Below, one piece after another: positions 8,045 through 18,118 of a stretch of DNA of 53,411 nucleotides (position 1 is its first letter; the number at the start of each line of letters is the position of its first letter). The position numbers and the translations under genes are program-made. The stretch comes from Microbacteriaceae bacterium (GTDB taxonomy: Bacteria > Actinomycetota > Actinomycetes > Actinomycetales > Microbacteriaceae), in contig JAHEGB010000002.1 in assembly GCA_024645175.1 (NCBI GenBank), positions 1 to 53,411 of the forward strand. Reading direction: 5' to 3'. Below the pieces are notes generated by a model. It saw only the letters and a program-made list of their open reading frames with translations. It was not told where the DNA came from and made no database searches.

Positions 8045-9553
8045 CTATCTCTTGCCAAACGCGGCGTTCTTTGCCATCGACGGAAACACTAATCCGTGCA
8101 TTGGCCAAACTGCCCACCAATAGAGATGACCCCACAAACCGCGAGGCACATAAATTGCGCGCTGCACAACTTTGCAACCCTTGCCATTTGCGTTTGGAAT
8201 GACAGACCACTCGAGCCATGCTCGACCCGGCATCTTCATCTCTGCGCGCAGACGCAACAGGTTAGGTCGCTTGATTTCTTCGACGCGCCAAAAGTCGAGT
8301 GCTTCTCCGACCACCAGGTGATCTGGGTCTCGGCGACCGCGACGAAGACCAACGCCACCAACGAGTCTGTCCATCAAGCCGCGCAACTGCCACGCCCAGG
8401 TCGCGGTTGAATAGCCGTGGTCGCCACCGATGGCCTCAATGCGAGTAAAAACCTGCTCGGCAGACTGGGTGCTCTCAACGGTGCGAACGTCTGTGTAGAG
8501 GCTGCCACCGGCCCAATCAGGGTCTGTCGGCAGCGGGTCTGACGGCGCGAAAGGCACTGAAGCGTCTGTCCATCGGGTTTCAACGCTCGAGGTCTTCAAT
8601 CGGGTCAGCGCAAGCTTCACGGCGGTCTTGAATGGCGTAAGCCCGCTCTTCGGGTCAGCGATCAATTCACGGATAGGCCCGTTGTCTGCAATTACGTCAT
8701 TCTTCAAGCTGTCGACGAGGCGACGGGCCAACTGAAATGGAACCGGAGTAACTAAGCCAACCCAACCACTCGAAAGCTTTGGGGTGAGCACCGGAATCGG
8801 AATAATGATGCGTCTGCGAAGACCGGCCGCCTCGGCGTATTGCTGCATCATTTCGGCATAGGTGAAGAGATCTGGGCCGGCAACGTCGAAAGCGCCGGTG
8901 ATTTTCTTGTCAATCGCAGCTGCGCCAACTAAATAACGAAGAACGTCGCGAATTGCGATTGGTTGAATCTGGTTGAGCACCCACTTTGGAGTCGTCATGA
9001 TTGGCAAGCGTTCGGTTAGGTAACGCAGCATCTCGAAAGATGCCGAACCAGAACCAATTACGACTCCGGCGCGAAGTTCGATTGTTGGCACACCTGAATT
9101 TCGAAGAATCTCACCGGTAAGTGCGCGCGATGCAAGATGCGGAGAAAGCTCTTGACCCTCGGTGATGATTCCGCCGAGATAAACGATGCGCTTGAGTTTG
9201 TTCGCGAGAGCAGCTGTCGCAAATTTCTCTGCGAGAACTTTCTCTTCTTTTTCAAAATCATCGGTGAGATTCAGCGCGTGCAACATGTAATAGGCAACAT
9301 CGACAGATTTCAGAGCGGTGTTTAGTGCGGCAATGTCATTTGCATCGCCCTCAACAACCTCGACTTTTGAAATCCACGGATAGTCGCGAAGTCGATCTGC
9401 TTGTCTTGCGAACACGCGAACTCGATAGCCAACTTCGAGAAGATGAGTGACAAGGCGTCCGCCGATGTATCCGGTTGCACCAGTGACCAAGACCAGAGCG
9501 GGCTTGCCGGTTCGCGTTTTTAGCGGTTTCAGGCCCTCTGTGATCTCACTCAT
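8045..9553 (-). CDS. NAD(P)-binding SDR protein with C-terminal DUF2867 domain
   Basis: A 502-residue two-domain protein. Residues ~18-330 are an atypical NmrA-like SDR: LVTGATGYIGGRLVTHLL, then DRLRDYPWISKVEVVEGDA and the AYYMLHAL strand. Residues ~345-500 match DUF2867, a START-like fold often fused to such SDRs, with the conserved GGDHGY and GLRRGRRDPDHLVVGEALDFWRVE-type landmarks. The substrate is unknown; a quinone or polyketide-like ligand has been suggested for the fused family. It starts four bases after the Nudix gene stops. A CAGACT hexamer six bases before the ATG may provide an internal leaderless start. Confidence 0.85.
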   Translation of the reverse strand: MSEITEGLKPLKTRTGKPALVLVTGATGYIGGRLVTHLLEVGYRVRVFARQADRLRDYPWISKVEVVEGDANDIAALNTALKSVDVAYYMLHALNLTDDFEKEEKVLAEKFATAALANKLKRIVYLGGIITEGQELSPHLASRALTGEILRNSGVPTIELRAGVVIGSGSASFEMLRYLTERLPIMTTPKWVLNQIQPIAIRDVLRYLVGAAAIDKKITGAFDVAGPDLFTYAEMMQQYAEAAGLRRRIIIPIPVLTPKLSSGWVGLVTPVPFQLARRLVDSLKNDVIADNGPIRELIADPKSGLTPFKTAVKLALTRLKTSSVETRWTDASVPFAPSDPLPTDPDWAGGSLYTDVRTVESTQSAEQVFTRIEAIGGDHGYSTATWAWQLRGLMDRLVGGVGLRRGRRDPDHLVVGEALDFWRVEEIKRPNLLRLRAEMKMPGRAWLEWSVIPNANGKGCKVVQRAIYVPRGLWGHLYWWAVWPMHGLVFPSMAKNAAFGKR

Positions 9554-9557
9554 TTGT

Positions 9558-10508
9558 CTAGTCTGCTACCAAAATCGATTCATGAAGTTCGACTGCTACC
9601 GCGCGGGGTTTCTTGCCGCTGTGGTTCATGTGCACGACGAGCATTTGGCCGGGGCGAAGGCTGGTGGCGGCATTGATTTCTCTGCGAAGATCGAGCGGCG
9701 CAAATGACGCGATGGTCTTCAAAATGGTTGGCAGCGATGGGCGGTGAGAGCAGATGACTGAAGCCTTTGCCTGCTCGATTACGTCTTCGACCACATTGCT
9801 CGTTCTGGCAGGTCGCTTGGCATTGCCTAGTTCGCTCAGCTGAGAGCGCTCAATCACGGCCAACTTGCGCTTCTGGGCAAACGGCAAAACTGTCTCGCGG
9901 CAGCGCTTCCATGGGCTGGTCACCACGTGCTTTACTCCAAATGCAGAAAGCGGCTTGATCAGGGCCTTTGCCTGCTGTTTTCCAAAGTCGTGCAGCGGTC
10001 GCTTGCCGTCGTCAACGACCTTGCCGCCCTTCCAGTCTGAGCGGGCCATGGCTTTGGCGTGACGCAGCACGATTAGCGGCTTGGTGGCGAGCAAGCCACG
10101 GTCGTGAAGGTCAAGCAGTGCGTTCAGCGGGTGTTGGTCGAAGTCGTAGCTGAGCAGTTTTCGGGCCTGCTGCGGGGTCTTCCAGTCGACCTTTGCCACT
10201 TCTTCGCTTGGCTCAAACTTGCTGTTGGCTAGGGCCTTATCTGAAACGTGCGCCGCCCAATAGTGCACCTCTTTGTCGGCACCGTTTGGCAGTGGGTAGT
10301 GAATTTCAGCGAGGTGCACGCCAAGTGCGACCTTGAGTCCGGTTTCTTCGCGAATCTCGCGAACCGCCGCTTCTGCAACTGTTTCGCCTTTGTCGAGTTT
10401 GCCCTTTGGCCAACTCCAGTCGTCGTAGCGTGCGCGGTGAATGATCGCGACCTTGAGGTCGCCCTTATCTATGCGCCACAGAATGGCGCCGGCTGCAACG
10501 ACTCTCAT
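9558..10508 (-). CDS. mutT1: Nudix hydrolase fused to a histidine phosphatase (MutT1-like)
   Basis: A 316-residue fusion. Residues 1-135 are a Nudix domain with a full Nudix box ([20 protein letters not shown] then TGL) that coordinates Mg and hydrolyses nucleoside-diphosphate-linked substrates. Residues ~140-310 are a SixA/RHG histidine phosphatase with [12 protein letters not shown] and the later CSHRPSLP. This is the architecture of mycobacterial MutT1, which clears 8-oxo-GTP and diadenosine polyphosphates. Its ATG overlaps the ppk stop (ATGA), so it is translationally coupled to polyphosphate kinase, suggesting joint handling of polyphosphate-type molecules. Confidence 0.9.
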   Translation of the reverse strand: MRVVAAGAILWRIDKGDLKVAIIHRARYDDWSWPKGKLDKGETVAEAAVREIREETGLKVALGVHLAEIHYPLPNGADKEVHYWAAHVSDKALANSKFEPSEEVAKVDWKTPQQARKLLSYDFDQHPLNALLDLHDRGLLATKPLIVLRHAKAMARSDWKGGKVVDDGKRPLHDFGKQQAKALIKPLSAFGVKHVVTSPWKRCRETVLPFAQKRKLAVIERSQLSELGNAKRPARTSNVVEDVIEQAKASVICSHRPSLPTILKTIASFAPLDLRREINAATSLRPGQMLVVHMNHSGKKPRAVAVELHESILVAD

Positions 10509-12628
10509 CTAGCATTTCGCTTCGAGTGCACAACTTTCATCAGCTGATCTTGAACGTCAATCAAACGCGTTCCGTTTTCACCAAACTGGTGGCGAGTCCA
10601 AACACCGTCAGACTTCAAACCCCAAGATGCCGATTCGTTCGACATAGCTAGATCGAATAGGTCGTTAATTTCACGGATGTGATCTGGCTGAACTAGTCGC
10701 ACCAGTGCTTCGACTCTGCGGTCGAGGTTTCGGTGCATCATGTCGGCAGACCCGATGAACACCGCTGGGTCTCCGCCGCCGTTGAATGCAAATGCGCGAG
10801 AGTGTTCAAGGTAGCGACCGAGAACAGAACGCACCTTGATGTTTTCGCTCAAGCCGGCAACACCAGGTTTAAGCGCACACATTCCGCGAACCAAAATCTC
10901 AACCTCTACTCCGCCTTGCGATGCAAGATAAAGCGCGTCGATAATTTTTTCGTCGACGAGTGAGTTCACCTTGATGCGAATGCGGGCATCTTTGCCTTGC
11001 TTCTTGAATTCGATTTCGCGGTTGATGTAATCAATCAAGCCATCACGCACACCGTTTGGCGAAACCAAAAGCGTCTTGAACGATGCGTCTGGCGCGTAGC
11101 CCGAAAGCTGGTTGAACAGACGAGTGAGGTCTTCGCCAACTGCTTCGCGCGAAGTGAGCAGACCATAGTCTTCATAGAAGCGCGCGGTCTTCGGGTTGTA
11201 GTTTCCGGTTCCGATGTGGCAGTAGCGACGCAGGGCGTTGCCCTCTTGGCGAATAACCAGAGCCAACTTGCAGTGGGTCTTTAGCCCGACGATGCCATAA
11301 ACCACGTGCACGCCAGCCTGCTCAAGCTTGCGAGCCCAGGTGATGTTGGCCTGCTCGTCAAAGCGGGCCTTGATCTCAACCAGAGCGAGAACCTGTTTGC
11401 CAGCCTCGGCTGCGTCAATCAGGGCATCAACAATTGGGCTGTCACCGCTGGTGCGATAGAGCGTCTGCTTGATTGCCAAAACATTCGGGTCGGCAGCTGC
11501 GGCTTGCAAGAAGGCAACGACAGAGGTGGTGAATGACTCGTATGGGTGGTGCACCAAAATCTCGCGCTGACGAATCGCAGCGAAGATGTCGATCTTCTCG
11601 TCTTCACCGGCGTGCAGATAGCGGTTAGTGATTCTCGGATGAATCGGGTAGTGAAGTTCTGGTCGCTTCAAGAATGCGATCTCGCTCAAGCCGGTTAGGT
11701 CAAGCGGTGATGGCAAGTGGTAGACATCTTCATCTGTGATGTCGAGTTCGCGCATCAATAGGTCGAGAACCTCTGGGTTGATGTCGTTGGCAACTTCGAG
11801 GCGAACCGGAGGGCCGAAGCGGCGGCGAAGCAATTCTTTTTCAAGCGCAACCAAAAGGTTTTCGCCTTCGTCTTCGTCAACATCGAGATCTTCGTTTCGG
11901 GTAACTCTAAAGGCGTGGTGCTGCATGACCTGCATTCCCGGAAACAACTGACCCAAGAATTCGCCGATGATGTCTTCTAGCGGAACATAGCGAGCTTCAC
12001 TTGAAGATGAGCTGGTCGGAATTCGAACAAATCTCGGAAGCAGCGGCGGAACTTTTACACGAGCGAAGTGGTCGGTTTCGTTCTCGACGTTTCGAACAAC
12101 GACCGCAAGGTTGAGTGATAGGCCAGAGATATAAGGAAACGGGTGGGCCGGGTCAACGGCAAGCGGTGTAAGCACCGGAAAAATCTGATTCTGAAAATAA
12201 GTGTGCAGACCCGACTTCTCGTGGTCGTCGAGTTCGTGCCAGCGAACCAAGCGAATGCCATTCGCGCGAAGCGCAGGTTCAATCTGATCGCGAAAGAGGT
12301 GAGCGTGGCGTTGCTGAAGTCGGTGAGCCTCTTGGCTGATGCGGGTTAGCACCTCTGCCGGAGCAAGGCCTGAAGCCGAGTTTTCGGCCAAGCCGGTTGC
12401 GATGCGGCGCTTCAGACCCGCAACGCGAACCATGAAGAACTCATCCAAGTTCGAAGCAAAAATGCTCAGAAAGTTGACGCGCTCGAGCAGATACAGGTTC
12501 GGGTCTTCTGCAAGCTCTAGAACTCGCTGGTTAAAGGCCAACCAGCTGGTTTCGCGGTCTAAAAAGCGGTCTGCGGGTAGGCCGTTCGACTCATCAATGA
12601 GGTCGATTGCCATGGTTTCGTCAGACAT
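10505..12628 (-). CDS. ppk: Polyphosphate kinase
   Basis: A 707-residue PPK1-type enzyme that reversibly builds inorganic polyphosphate from ATP. The N-terminal helical domain begins [19 protein letters not shown]; the middle carries [15 protein letters not shown]. The two phospholipase-D-like domains follow, with the phospho-His region [16 protein letters not shown] and [19 protein letters not shown] near residues 430-460, and the second-domain [12 protein letters not shown] and RGMCALKPG. Length is standard. It overlaps mutT1 by four bases and lies 23 bases downstream of glnR. CAGACT six bases before the ATG could serve as a near-consensus -10. Confidence 0.96.
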   Translation of the reverse strand: MSDETMAIDLIDESNGLPADRFLDRETSWLAFNQRVLELAEDPNLYLLERVNFLSIFASNLDEFFMVRVAGLKRRIATGLAENSASGLAPAEVLTRISQEAHRLQQRHAHLFRDQIEPALRANGIRLVRWHELDDHEKSGLHTYFQNQIFPVLTPLAVDPAHPFPYISGLSLNLAVVVRNVENETDHFARVKVPPLLPRFVRIPTSSSSSEARYVPLEDIIGEFLGQLFPGMQVMQHHAFRVTRNEDLDVDEDEGENLLVALEKELLRRRFGPPVRLEVANDINPEVLDLLMRELDITDEDVYHLPSPLDLTGLSEIAFLKRPELHYPIHPRITNRYLHAGEDEKIDIFAAIRQREILVHHPYESFTTSVVAFLQAAAADPNVLAIKQTLYRTSGDSPIVDALIDAAEAGKQVLALVEIKARFDEQANITWARKLEQAGVHVVYGIVGLKTHCKLALVIRQEGNALRRYCHIGTGNYNPKTARFYEDYGLLTSREAVGEDLTRLFNQLSGYAPDASFKTLLVSPNGVRDGLIDYINREIEFKKQGKDARIRIKVNSLVDEKIIDALYLASQGGVEVEILVRGMCALKPGVAGLSENIKVRSVLGRYLEHSRAFAFNGGGDPAVFIGSADMMHRNLDRRVEALVRLVQPDHIREINDLFDLAMSNESASWGLKSDGVWTRHQFGENGTRLIDVQDQLMKVVHSKRNAR

Positions 12629-12651
12629 GCTTCAAGTCTGCCACGAATGGC

Positions 12652-13335
12652 TTAACGGGTGGTAGCCGAGAAGTTATCTTCAGTTGCTGCCGTGAATCGG
12701 TAGCCGACGTTGTGAACCGTGCCAATCAGAGACTCCAGGTCGCCCAACTTGGCGCGCAGGCGTCGAATGTGCACGTCGACGGTGCGTGTGCCGCCGAAGT
12801 AGTCGTAGCCCCAAACTTCGCTAAGCAACTGATCGCGACTAAAGACTCTGCCCGGATGCTGCGCCAAGAACTTGAGCAGTGCGAACTCTTTAAATGTGAG
12901 GTCAAGCGGTTTGCCGTGAACGCGAGCCGTATAGCTCGCTTCATCGATTGTGATGCCCGATGCGTGAATCTCATCCGGGCTCGAAGTCTCTTGTGCTCGA
13001 GCGATGGTTAGTCGAATGCGGGCGTCGATTTCGGCTGGCCCGGCCGAATCGAGAATGATGTCTGAGGCACCCCACTCGCCAGAGATGCCGGCGAGACCAC
13101 CCTCGGTCACTACGACAATTAGGGGAGTGCTGAGACCGGTGGTGTGCAAGATTTTGGCAAGTGACTTTGCGGCCGCCAGATCGCGGCGGGCGTCGAGAAA
13201 AATGAGGTCTGCGCTCGGGGCGTTTACGAGGCTGGCCGGTTCGGCGGCAATCACCCTAAATCGGTGACTAAGCAAATGCAGGGCGGGCAGAACTTCTGAC
13301 TCGGCCGAGGCCGTCAAGATCAGAAGTTGGGCCAT
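12652..13335 (-). CDS. glnR: GlnR-type OmpR-family regulator
   Basis: A 227-residue orphan response regulator closely resembling actinobacterial GlnR, the global activator of nitrogen assimilation genes. The atypical receiver holds [11 protein letters not shown], then [16 protein letters not shown] and [15 protein letters not shown], phrases characteristic of GlnR. The winged-helix DNA-binding domain covers residues ~130-222 ([50 protein letters not shown]). I chose ATG 13335 because GGAGAG sits just upstream; a longer frame to 13368 has no such site. The closeness to ppk may link nitrogen status to polyphosphate. Confidence 0.9.
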   Translation of the reverse strand: MAQLLILTASAESEVLPALHLLSHRFRVIAAEPASLVNAPSADLIFLDARRDLAAAKSLAKILHTTGLSTPLIVVVTEGGLAGISGEWGASDIILDSAGPAEIDARIRLTIARAQETSSPDEIHASGITIDEASYTARVHGKPLDLTFKEFALLKFLAQHPGRVFSRDQLLSEVWGYDYFGGTRTVDVHIRRLRAKLGDLESLIGTVHNVGYRFTAATEDNFSATTR

Positions 13336-13399
13336 TTCTCTCCAAACAGTTGGCTTAAGCATAGCCAAGCAAAATGCGGGCTTAAGGCATGATTAGAGC

Positions 13400-13657
13400 G
13401 TGAAGCAGAATTGGCTAGAGATCATCTTGATCTGGGTGATGGTTGCCGTGATGACGGTCGCCCTTGTCATCAGTTTGCCGCGGTCGGTCATCCTTGGCCC
13501 ATTCGCCGCGGTGCTCGCCGGTTCGCTCGCCCTGGTCTCACTAATTCAGCTGTTTAGGGCAGAGCCAAAGGGCTTCGTTCGTCGCCTGGTTTATGTTGGC
13601 GGCGGCAGTTACCTGATTCTCACCATCGCTACGGCCTATGTCTGGCTTAGACTTTAG
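13400..13657 (+). CDS. Small membrane protein, unknown
   Basis: An 85-residue protein starting at GTG with three hydrophobic stretches (about residues 6-24, 30-48 and 64-82) and a short basic loop RAEPKGFVRRLVY. No family is recognised. A CATGAT hexamer six bases before the GTG resembles the leaderless -10 pattern seen elsewhere. It ends two bases before a 36-codon gene, so these and the nitrobindin-like gene form one unit. Confidence 0.65.
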   Translation: MKQNWLEIILIWVMVAVMTVALVISLPRSVILGPFAAVLAGSLALVSLIQLFRAEPKGFVRRLVYVGGGSYLILTIATAYVWLRL

Positions 13658-13659
13658 TC

Positions 13660-13770
13660 ATGAAGCTAACGCTCGAAATCTTTTTTACCGGCCTGCTAGT
13701 GCTTGCATCTCTCGCAATCGCAGGAGTTTCTGCTCTAGTGCTCTACAAACTCTTCAAGGGCCAGAAGTAG
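13660..13770 (+). CDS. 36-residue single-helix membrane protein
   Basis: A short gene packed exactly between neighbours: ATG two bases after one stop, its own TAG directly followed by the next gene's TTG. The product has a short N-terminus (MKLTLEIFF), one continuous hydrophobic helix of about 22 residues, and a basic end (YKLFKGQK), the layout of an inner-membrane peptide with its C-terminus in the cytosol. The perfect fit and protein-like composition support a real gene; I cannot assign a role. Confidence 0.65.
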   Translation: MKLTLEIFFTGLLVLASLAIAGVSALVLYKLFKGQK

Positions 13771-14376
13771 TTGTTCGTTCTTCCAGAAGACCTGCCTCTG
13801 GAGCTCACCCCATTCGCTTTTCTCGTCGGAAAGTGGGAGGGCACCGGGGTCATCAGTTACAAGGCTGATGGCGACGAATCTGAGGCAACCGAACACGAGT
13901 TCAGACAGCGCCTCGAATTTGCGCACGATGGCCACAACGTTCTTACTTACATTTCATCGGCCCAAATCATGGATGCCTCCGGCACCAACCTGCCAAGCGA
14001 AATCGGCTACTGGAAGCTCGCTCGACCTTCAGAGCCGGCAGACCACGGTCCTGGGCTATTGCTTGGCGAGGGCGAACCTTCGTTGAAGTCGCACGAAGAT
14101 CTAGAGAAACTGCGAAATGCCGAAGGGGGCTTTGACATTCACGTTTCAACTCTTCAGCCTGGCGGTTTTGCCGAGCTATACAACGGCAAGATCAAAGGCG
14201 CGCGAATTGATTTGGCTTCTTATGCCGGAACCGCTTTCGAAGGCGCCAAGGTTTATCGTCACTCGACCAGAATGTTTGGTCTAGTTGAGAACGCACTGCT
14301 CTGGGTGTGGGAGATCGCAATGCCAGGCAGCGAATTGAAGCCACATGCTTCTGCTCGTCTCGAACGCGTTGAATAG
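13771..14376 (+). CDS. Nitrobindin-like heme-binding beta-barrel protein
   Basis: A 201-residue protein of the FABP-like/nitrobindin (THAP4-type) family, a ten-stranded barrel that binds ferric heme and can handle nitric oxide or peroxynitrite. The hallmark FLVGKWEGTGVISY near residue 18 and the GYWKL strand are present; the conserved C-terminal heme-ligand region would lie near YRHSTRMFGLVENALLWVWEI. The start is TTG directly abutting the preceding stop, with AAGGG inside the small upstream gene acting as ribosome site. A ygfZ gene follows eight bases later, a common actinobacterial pairing. Confidence 0.87.
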   Translation: MFVLPEDLPLELTPFAFLVGKWEGTGVISYKADGDESEATEHEFRQRLEFAHDGHNVLTYISSAQIMDASGTNLPSEIGYWKLARPSEPADHGPGLLLGEGEPSLKSHEDLEKLRNAEGGFDIHVSTLQPGGFAELYNGKIKGARIDLASYAGTAFEGAKVYRHSTRMFGLVENALLWVWEIAMPGSELKPHASARLERVE

Positions 14377-14384
14377 GAATTTCG

Positions 14385-15410
14385 TTGAATTCACATTTTG
14401 ATAACCCGCTGGTAGAGCAGCGTGAGTTGCTTTCTGGTGAGCGCGTCGTAGTGATTGACGATCGAGCAGTCATCAAAGTTTCAGGAGCAGACCGACTCAC
14501 CTGGTTGCACGCGATGCTCTCGCAAAACATTGCAAACCTAAAACCGGGTCAAAGCGCAGATGCACTTTTGTTAGACGCTAATGGTCGAATCGAAGAGAAC
14601 ATTCAGATCATCGACGACGGCGAAAATTCTTGGCTAATCGTTTTAGCGGAGCACGCCGAAAAACTTCTCGCTTGGTTAGACCAAATGATTTTTCGCAGCA
14701 AGGTCTTGGTTGCCGCAGCAGATGACCTCAACGTCGTTGCGAGTTTTGTGCAGCCGCTAGCCGGCGCAGCCATCTCGAACGAACAGCAACTGGTTTGGCA
14801 AGACCCATGGATGGCCGAGCCGGTCGGCAGCGCCCTCTATGCAGACGCCAGCAAGCGCGGGCAGTGGAACTACTTCTTATCGCTTGTCTCAAAGGCCGCG
14901 ATTGACGATGTCTTGGCAGACCGCCAGCAGGCCGGAACCCTTGCTCTTGAAGCCCTGCGCGTGGCTGCCCACCGCCCGGCTCAGCCGAGCGAGCTAGACG
15001 AAAAGACCCTGCCGCACGAGCTCGACTGGCTTAGTAGTGCGGTGCACATGTCGAAAGGCTGCTATCGCGGCCAAGAGTCTGTAGCCAAGGTTCACAATCT
15101 TGGTCACCCTCCTCGTCGACTAACTTTGCTTCACCTCGACGGTTCTGGTCACGCACTTGCAGACGCCGGCGACAAGGTTTTTGTCAGCGGAACCGAAAAC
15201 GAAGTCGGTCGAATTACATCAATCGGCCAACACTTTGAGCTCGGCCCGATTGCTCTCGCCGTGCTGAGTAGAAACGTCGACGAAAAGGCTGCGCTTTTTG
15301 TGCGCACCCAAGTCGGTGAAATTGCGGCTAACCAAGAAACCATCGTTCCGCCAACAGCGGGTCAAGCGGCAAACATGAAAGAGAAGCGCGCTTCGCTTCT
15401 TGGCAAATAA
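14385..15410 (+). CDS. ygfZ: Folate-binding protein YgfZ (GcvT-like)
   Basis: A 341-residue GcvT-fold protein that assists assembly or repair of certain iron-sulfur enzymes using a folate. The diagnostic motif KGCYRGQESVAKV is near residue 223, with its conserved Cys. The N-terminal VIKVSGADRLTWLHAML strand-helix is also typical. Start is TTG with AGGAA upstream. The stop shares one base with the ATG of the FUSC gene, so all genes from 13400 to 16486 probably form one operon. Confidence 0.92.
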   Translation: MNSHFDNPLVEQRELLSGERVVVIDDRAVIKVSGADRLTWLHAMLSQNIANLKPGQSADALLLDANGRIEENIQIIDDGENSWLIVLAEHAEKLLAWLDQMIFRSKVLVAAADDLNVVASFVQPLAGAAISNEQQLVWQDPWMAEPVGSALYADASKRGQWNYFLSLVSKAAIDDVLADRQQAGTLALEALRVAAHRPAQPSELDEKTLPHELDWLSSAVHMSKGCYRGQESVAKVHNLGHPPRRLTLLHLDGSGHALADAGDKVFVSGTENEVGRITSIGQHFELGPIALAVLSRNVDEKAALFVRTQVGEIAANQETIVPPTAGQAANMKEKRASLLGK

Positions 15411-16486
15411 TGCGCGCGCCAAAGATTCACTGGAGTTTGCGTGATTCGATTCAGCGAGTAATCGAGTCGATTGCTCCGATTCTGCAAATTACTCTCGCAG
15501 CGATGATCGGCTATTCAATCGCACATTACGGCTTAGGTCACCCGATTCCGCTGCTTGCAGTAACCGTTAGCATCACCTCGCTTGGTTTTACTCGCGACGC
15601 AAGACCTCGTCGAGTTGTCGAAACCGCCGCCGGCATGATTTTTGGAATCGCACTTAGCGAAACCCTGCTTACTTTTTTCGGTCAGGGTCTGTGGCAGATG
15701 GCAATCATTCTGCTTATTAGTTTTACCCTCGCTCGATTCGTGAACCCGAGTGCTGCTTTTGCGCTCACCGTCGGAATTCAATCGATGTTGGTTTATCTCT
15801 TGCCAGCACCGGTTGGCGGGGTATACATGCGCAGCATCGATGGAATCATCGGAGGTCTCGTTGCGTTAGTGGTTACCGCGTTGATTCCGCGCAACCCGCG
15901 AGCCATGGCAATCAAAGATGGCGACAAACTATTCGACATGTTTTTGGGTTCGCTTGCTTCGCTTCGAACCGCACTCTTGAACGTTGACGTCAAAGTGGCA
16001 GACGAGGCACTCAGTCGAGTTCGCAGAAGTCAGCCGCTGATCGACAATTGGCGCATGTCGCTCGACACTGCCATTTCGATCAGCCGAATTTCGCCATTTA
16101 TGCGCAAACACCGCGAAGACCTCAGCGACCAGGTTCGCCTGCTCAGAGGCATGGATCTCGCCATGCGCAACCTGCGCGTAGTCGTTCGCCGCATCGACTT
16201 TTTGCTGCGCGACGGCCAGAAACGCCCTTATTTGGCAGATCTGATTGAGCAGATTGCCGATGGAGTGGGCGTTCTAGCCGACGGGCTCGAATCGGCCGAG
16301 AAGCGCGATGCCGCCCAGTTGAAGTTTGTCGAAATCATTCACCAGCTCGACCCGAAGAAGTTCGGCATCGCCGACCAACTCACCGAGGCAAGCGTGCTGC
16401 TTCTGCTTCGCCCGATGCTCGTCGACCTGCTCTGCGCTAGCGGAATGTCAGAAGACGACGCCCGCGCCGAGCTGCCTAAAATCTAG
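15410..16486 (+). CDS. FUSC family membrane protein
   Basis: A 358-residue protein with about six N-terminal hydrophobic helices (residues ~20-160) followed by a long, charged, helical cytosolic domain. The stretch LLAVTVSITSLGFTRDARPR and the later GIIGGLVALVVTALIPRNPR match fusaric-acid-resistance-like (FUSC/ArAE) proteins, thought to export aromatic acids. Its start overlaps the ygfZ stop. The last four bases overlap the convergent methyltransferase gene. Confidence 0.82.
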   Translation: MRAPKIHWSLRDSIQRVIESIAPILQITLAAMIGYSIAHYGLGHPIPLLAVTVSITSLGFTRDARPRRVVETAAGMIFGIALSETLLTFFGQGLWQMAIILLISFTLARFVNPSAAFALTVGIQSMLVYLLPAPVGGVYMRSIDGIIGGLVALVVTALIPRNPRAMAIKDGDKLFDMFLGSLASLRTALLNVDVKVADEALSRVRRSQPLIDNWRMSLDTAISISRISPFMRKHREDLSDQVRLLRGMDLAMRNLRVVVRRIDFLLRDGQKRPYLADLIEQIADGVGVLADGLESAEKRDAAQLKFVEIIHQLDPKKFGIADQLTEASVLLLLRPMLVDLLCASGMSEDDARAELPKI

Positions 16487-17277
16487 TTTTTCGGGGCAAC
16501 GGCTTCGTAGGCCACAGAAATTTCGCCTAGCCGCCAGCGCCGCTGATCGCCAACGAGTGGCCAACCGGCCGAGCGCAATTCTTTGCAGACGGCGATCCAG
16601 CGTTGCGATGCACCAAAGACGGCAAGCGCCGAATTGTTCTTCCAGGCTGCGTCAAGTGCAGACAAGAAATCGTTAATCTTTTCGCCCTCGACATTTCGGT
16701 GTATCAAAACCTTTGGAAGTCGCTCGGCAACTTTGCTCGGCAGATCTAGGCCGAGCAGGCGAAGTGAAATAGTCAGCGAGATGGGTGCTTCTCTGTCGAG
16801 GGTCACCCAGCAACTTAGTCTTCCGATTTCATCGCAGGTGCCTTCGACCAAAAACCCGTCTGCCGTTAGTCGGGATTGCATTAGTTTCCAGGCGCTAGCA
16901 ACTTCGGTCTCGTCATATTGTCGAAGCACGTTGAATGCGCGAATGACGGTTGCCTTCTGTGAATCAAATTGTTGCGGCAGGGGAGTTTCGAATCCGCCGT
17001 GAACGAAGTGCAAATTCGAATGCGCAACTGCCAAACCACGTTCGACTCGCTCGCGTTCAATTTCGATGCCAACAACGTGAACATTCGGGTTTATCTTCTT
17101 TAGGCGAGTGTGCAGTTCAACGGCTGTGATCGGGCTCGCGCCGAATCCGAGATCGACAACAATCGGGTTGCCGCTTCGCAGCACGGGCAAGCTTGCGATA
17201 AAACGATCAACGCGACGCAAACGGTTCGGGTTTGTCGTGCCGCGCGTGATTGTTCCCTGAGGTTTCTTGACTGCCAC
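16483..17277 (-). CDS. Class I SAM-dependent methyltransferase
   Basis: A 264-residue protein with a SAM-binding motif [18 protein letters not shown], near residue 40, and [14 protein letters not shown] as motif II with its acidic ribose-binding residue. The C-terminal half is not diagnostic, so the substrate is unknown. The open frame extends to 17466 but that would run through the divergent gpmA start. I chose GTG 17277 because TAAGTT lies seven bases upstream, like the other leaderless starts here. An in-frame ATG at 17313 is the alternative. Confidence 0.82.
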   Translation of the reverse strand: MAVKKPQGTITRGTTNPNRLRRVDRFIASLPVLRSGNPIVVDLGFGASPITAVELHTRLKKINPNVHVVGIEIERERVERGLAVAHSNLHFVHGGFETPLPQQFDSQKATVIRAFNVLRQYDETEVASAWKLMQSRLTADGFLVEGTCDEIGRLSCWVTLDREAPISLTISLRLLGLDLPSKVAERLPKVLIHRNVEGEKINDFLSALDAAWKNNSALAVFGASQRWIAVCKELRSAGWPLVGDQRRWRLGEISVAYEAVAPKN

Positions 17278-17284
17278 GGCATCT

Positions 17285-17290
17285 AACTTA
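17285..17290 (-). promoter_or_regulatory. -10 element TAAGTT for the methyltransferase gene
   Basis: On the minus strand TAAGTT is followed by seven bases and then the GTG at 17277. It supports this start and a leaderless transcript. Confidence 0.45.
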
Positions 17291-17298
17291 TCGCTCGC

Positions 17299-17304
17299 TA
17301 AACT
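17299..17304 (+). promoter_or_regulatory. -10 element TAAACT for gpmA
   Basis: TAAACT is followed by seven bases and the ATG at 17312. The seven bases include GAGGG, too close to act as a normal ribosome site. Eight bases separate this element from the divergent -10. Confidence 0.5.
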
Positions 17305-17311
17305 TGAGGGC

Positions 17312-18064
17312 ATGACCGCTAAATACACTTTGATTTTGCTTCGCCACGGCAACTCTGTCTGGAACCAAGAGAACCTCTTCACTGGTTGGGTAGACGTTGA
17401 CCTAAGCGACCAGGGTCGCGCAGAGGCAAAGCGCGCCGGAGAACTTCTTGCAGAGTCTGGGCTCAAGCCAGACCTTCTTTACACATCACGCCTGAAGCGA
17501 GCAATCAACACCGCTCACATCGCACTGAATGCCGCCGACCGCTCATGGATCGACGTGAAGCGCGACTGGCGTCTAAACGAGCGCCACTACGGCGCTTTGC
17601 AGGGCAAAGACAAGGCTCAGACCCTTGCAGAGTATGGCGCTGAGCAGTTTCAGACCTGGCGCCGCAGCTTCGACGTGCCACCACCGCCAATCGACGACAA
17701 CGACAAGTTCTCGCAGGCTCACGACGAGCGCTATGCAGATCTCAAAGAGATTCCAAAGACCGAATGCCTCAAGGATGTTCTCGAGCGCATGTTGCCGTTC
17801 TGGCTCAGCGACATTCAGCCAGACCTAAAGTCGGGCAAGACTGTTTTGGTCACCGCCCACGGAAACTCTCTTCGTGCTCTGGTAAAGCACCTCGATGGCA
17901 TCTCTGATGAAGACATCGCAGAGCTAAACATTCCAACTGGAATTCCGCTTGTCTACAAGCTCGACGAAAACTTCAAGCCACTGGTCAAGGGCGGCGAGTA
18001 CCTCGACCCTGAGGCAGCGGCTGCCGGTGCGGCTGCTGTTGCAGCTCAAGGAGCCAAGAAGTAG
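17312..18064 (+). CDS. gpmA: 2,3-bisphosphoglycerate-dependent phosphoglycerate mutase
   Basis: A 250-residue glycolytic enzyme interconverting 3- and 2-phosphoglycerate. The phospho-acceptor His lies in [18 protein letters not shown] near residue 8; [12 protein letters not shown] near 88 and [15 protein letters not shown] near 187 complete the active site. The C-terminus adds an Ala-rich tail ([16 protein letters not shown]). An in-frame start at 17267 is rejected because ATG 17312 matches the family N-terminus and has a -10 seven bases upstream. In mycobacteria gpm1 also neighbours senX3-regX3. Confidence 0.97.
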   Translation: MTAKYTLILLRHGNSVWNQENLFTGWVDVDLSDQGRAEAKRAGELLAESGLKPDLLYTSRLKRAINTAHIALNAADRSWIDVKRDWRLNERHYGALQGKDKAQTLAEYGAEQFQTWRRSFDVPPPPIDDNDKFSQAHDERYADLKEIPKTECLKDVLERMLPFWLSDIQPDLKSGKTVLVTAHGNSLRALVKHLDGISDEDIAELNIPTGIPLVYKLDENFKPLVKGGEYLDPEAAAAGAAAVAAQGAKK

Positions 18065-18074
18065 TTCTTAAACA

Positions 18075-18108
18075 GAAACGCCCTCCCACATCTGCGGGAG
18101 GGCGTTTC
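18075..18108. terminator. Strong hairpin between gpmA and phoU
   Basis: A 13-base perfect stem (GAAACGCCCTCCC / GGGAGGGCGTTTC) with an eight-base loop. The following T run is short, but position between convergent genes suits a terminator for both. Confidence 0.8.
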
Positions 18109-18118
18109 ACTTTAAGTT

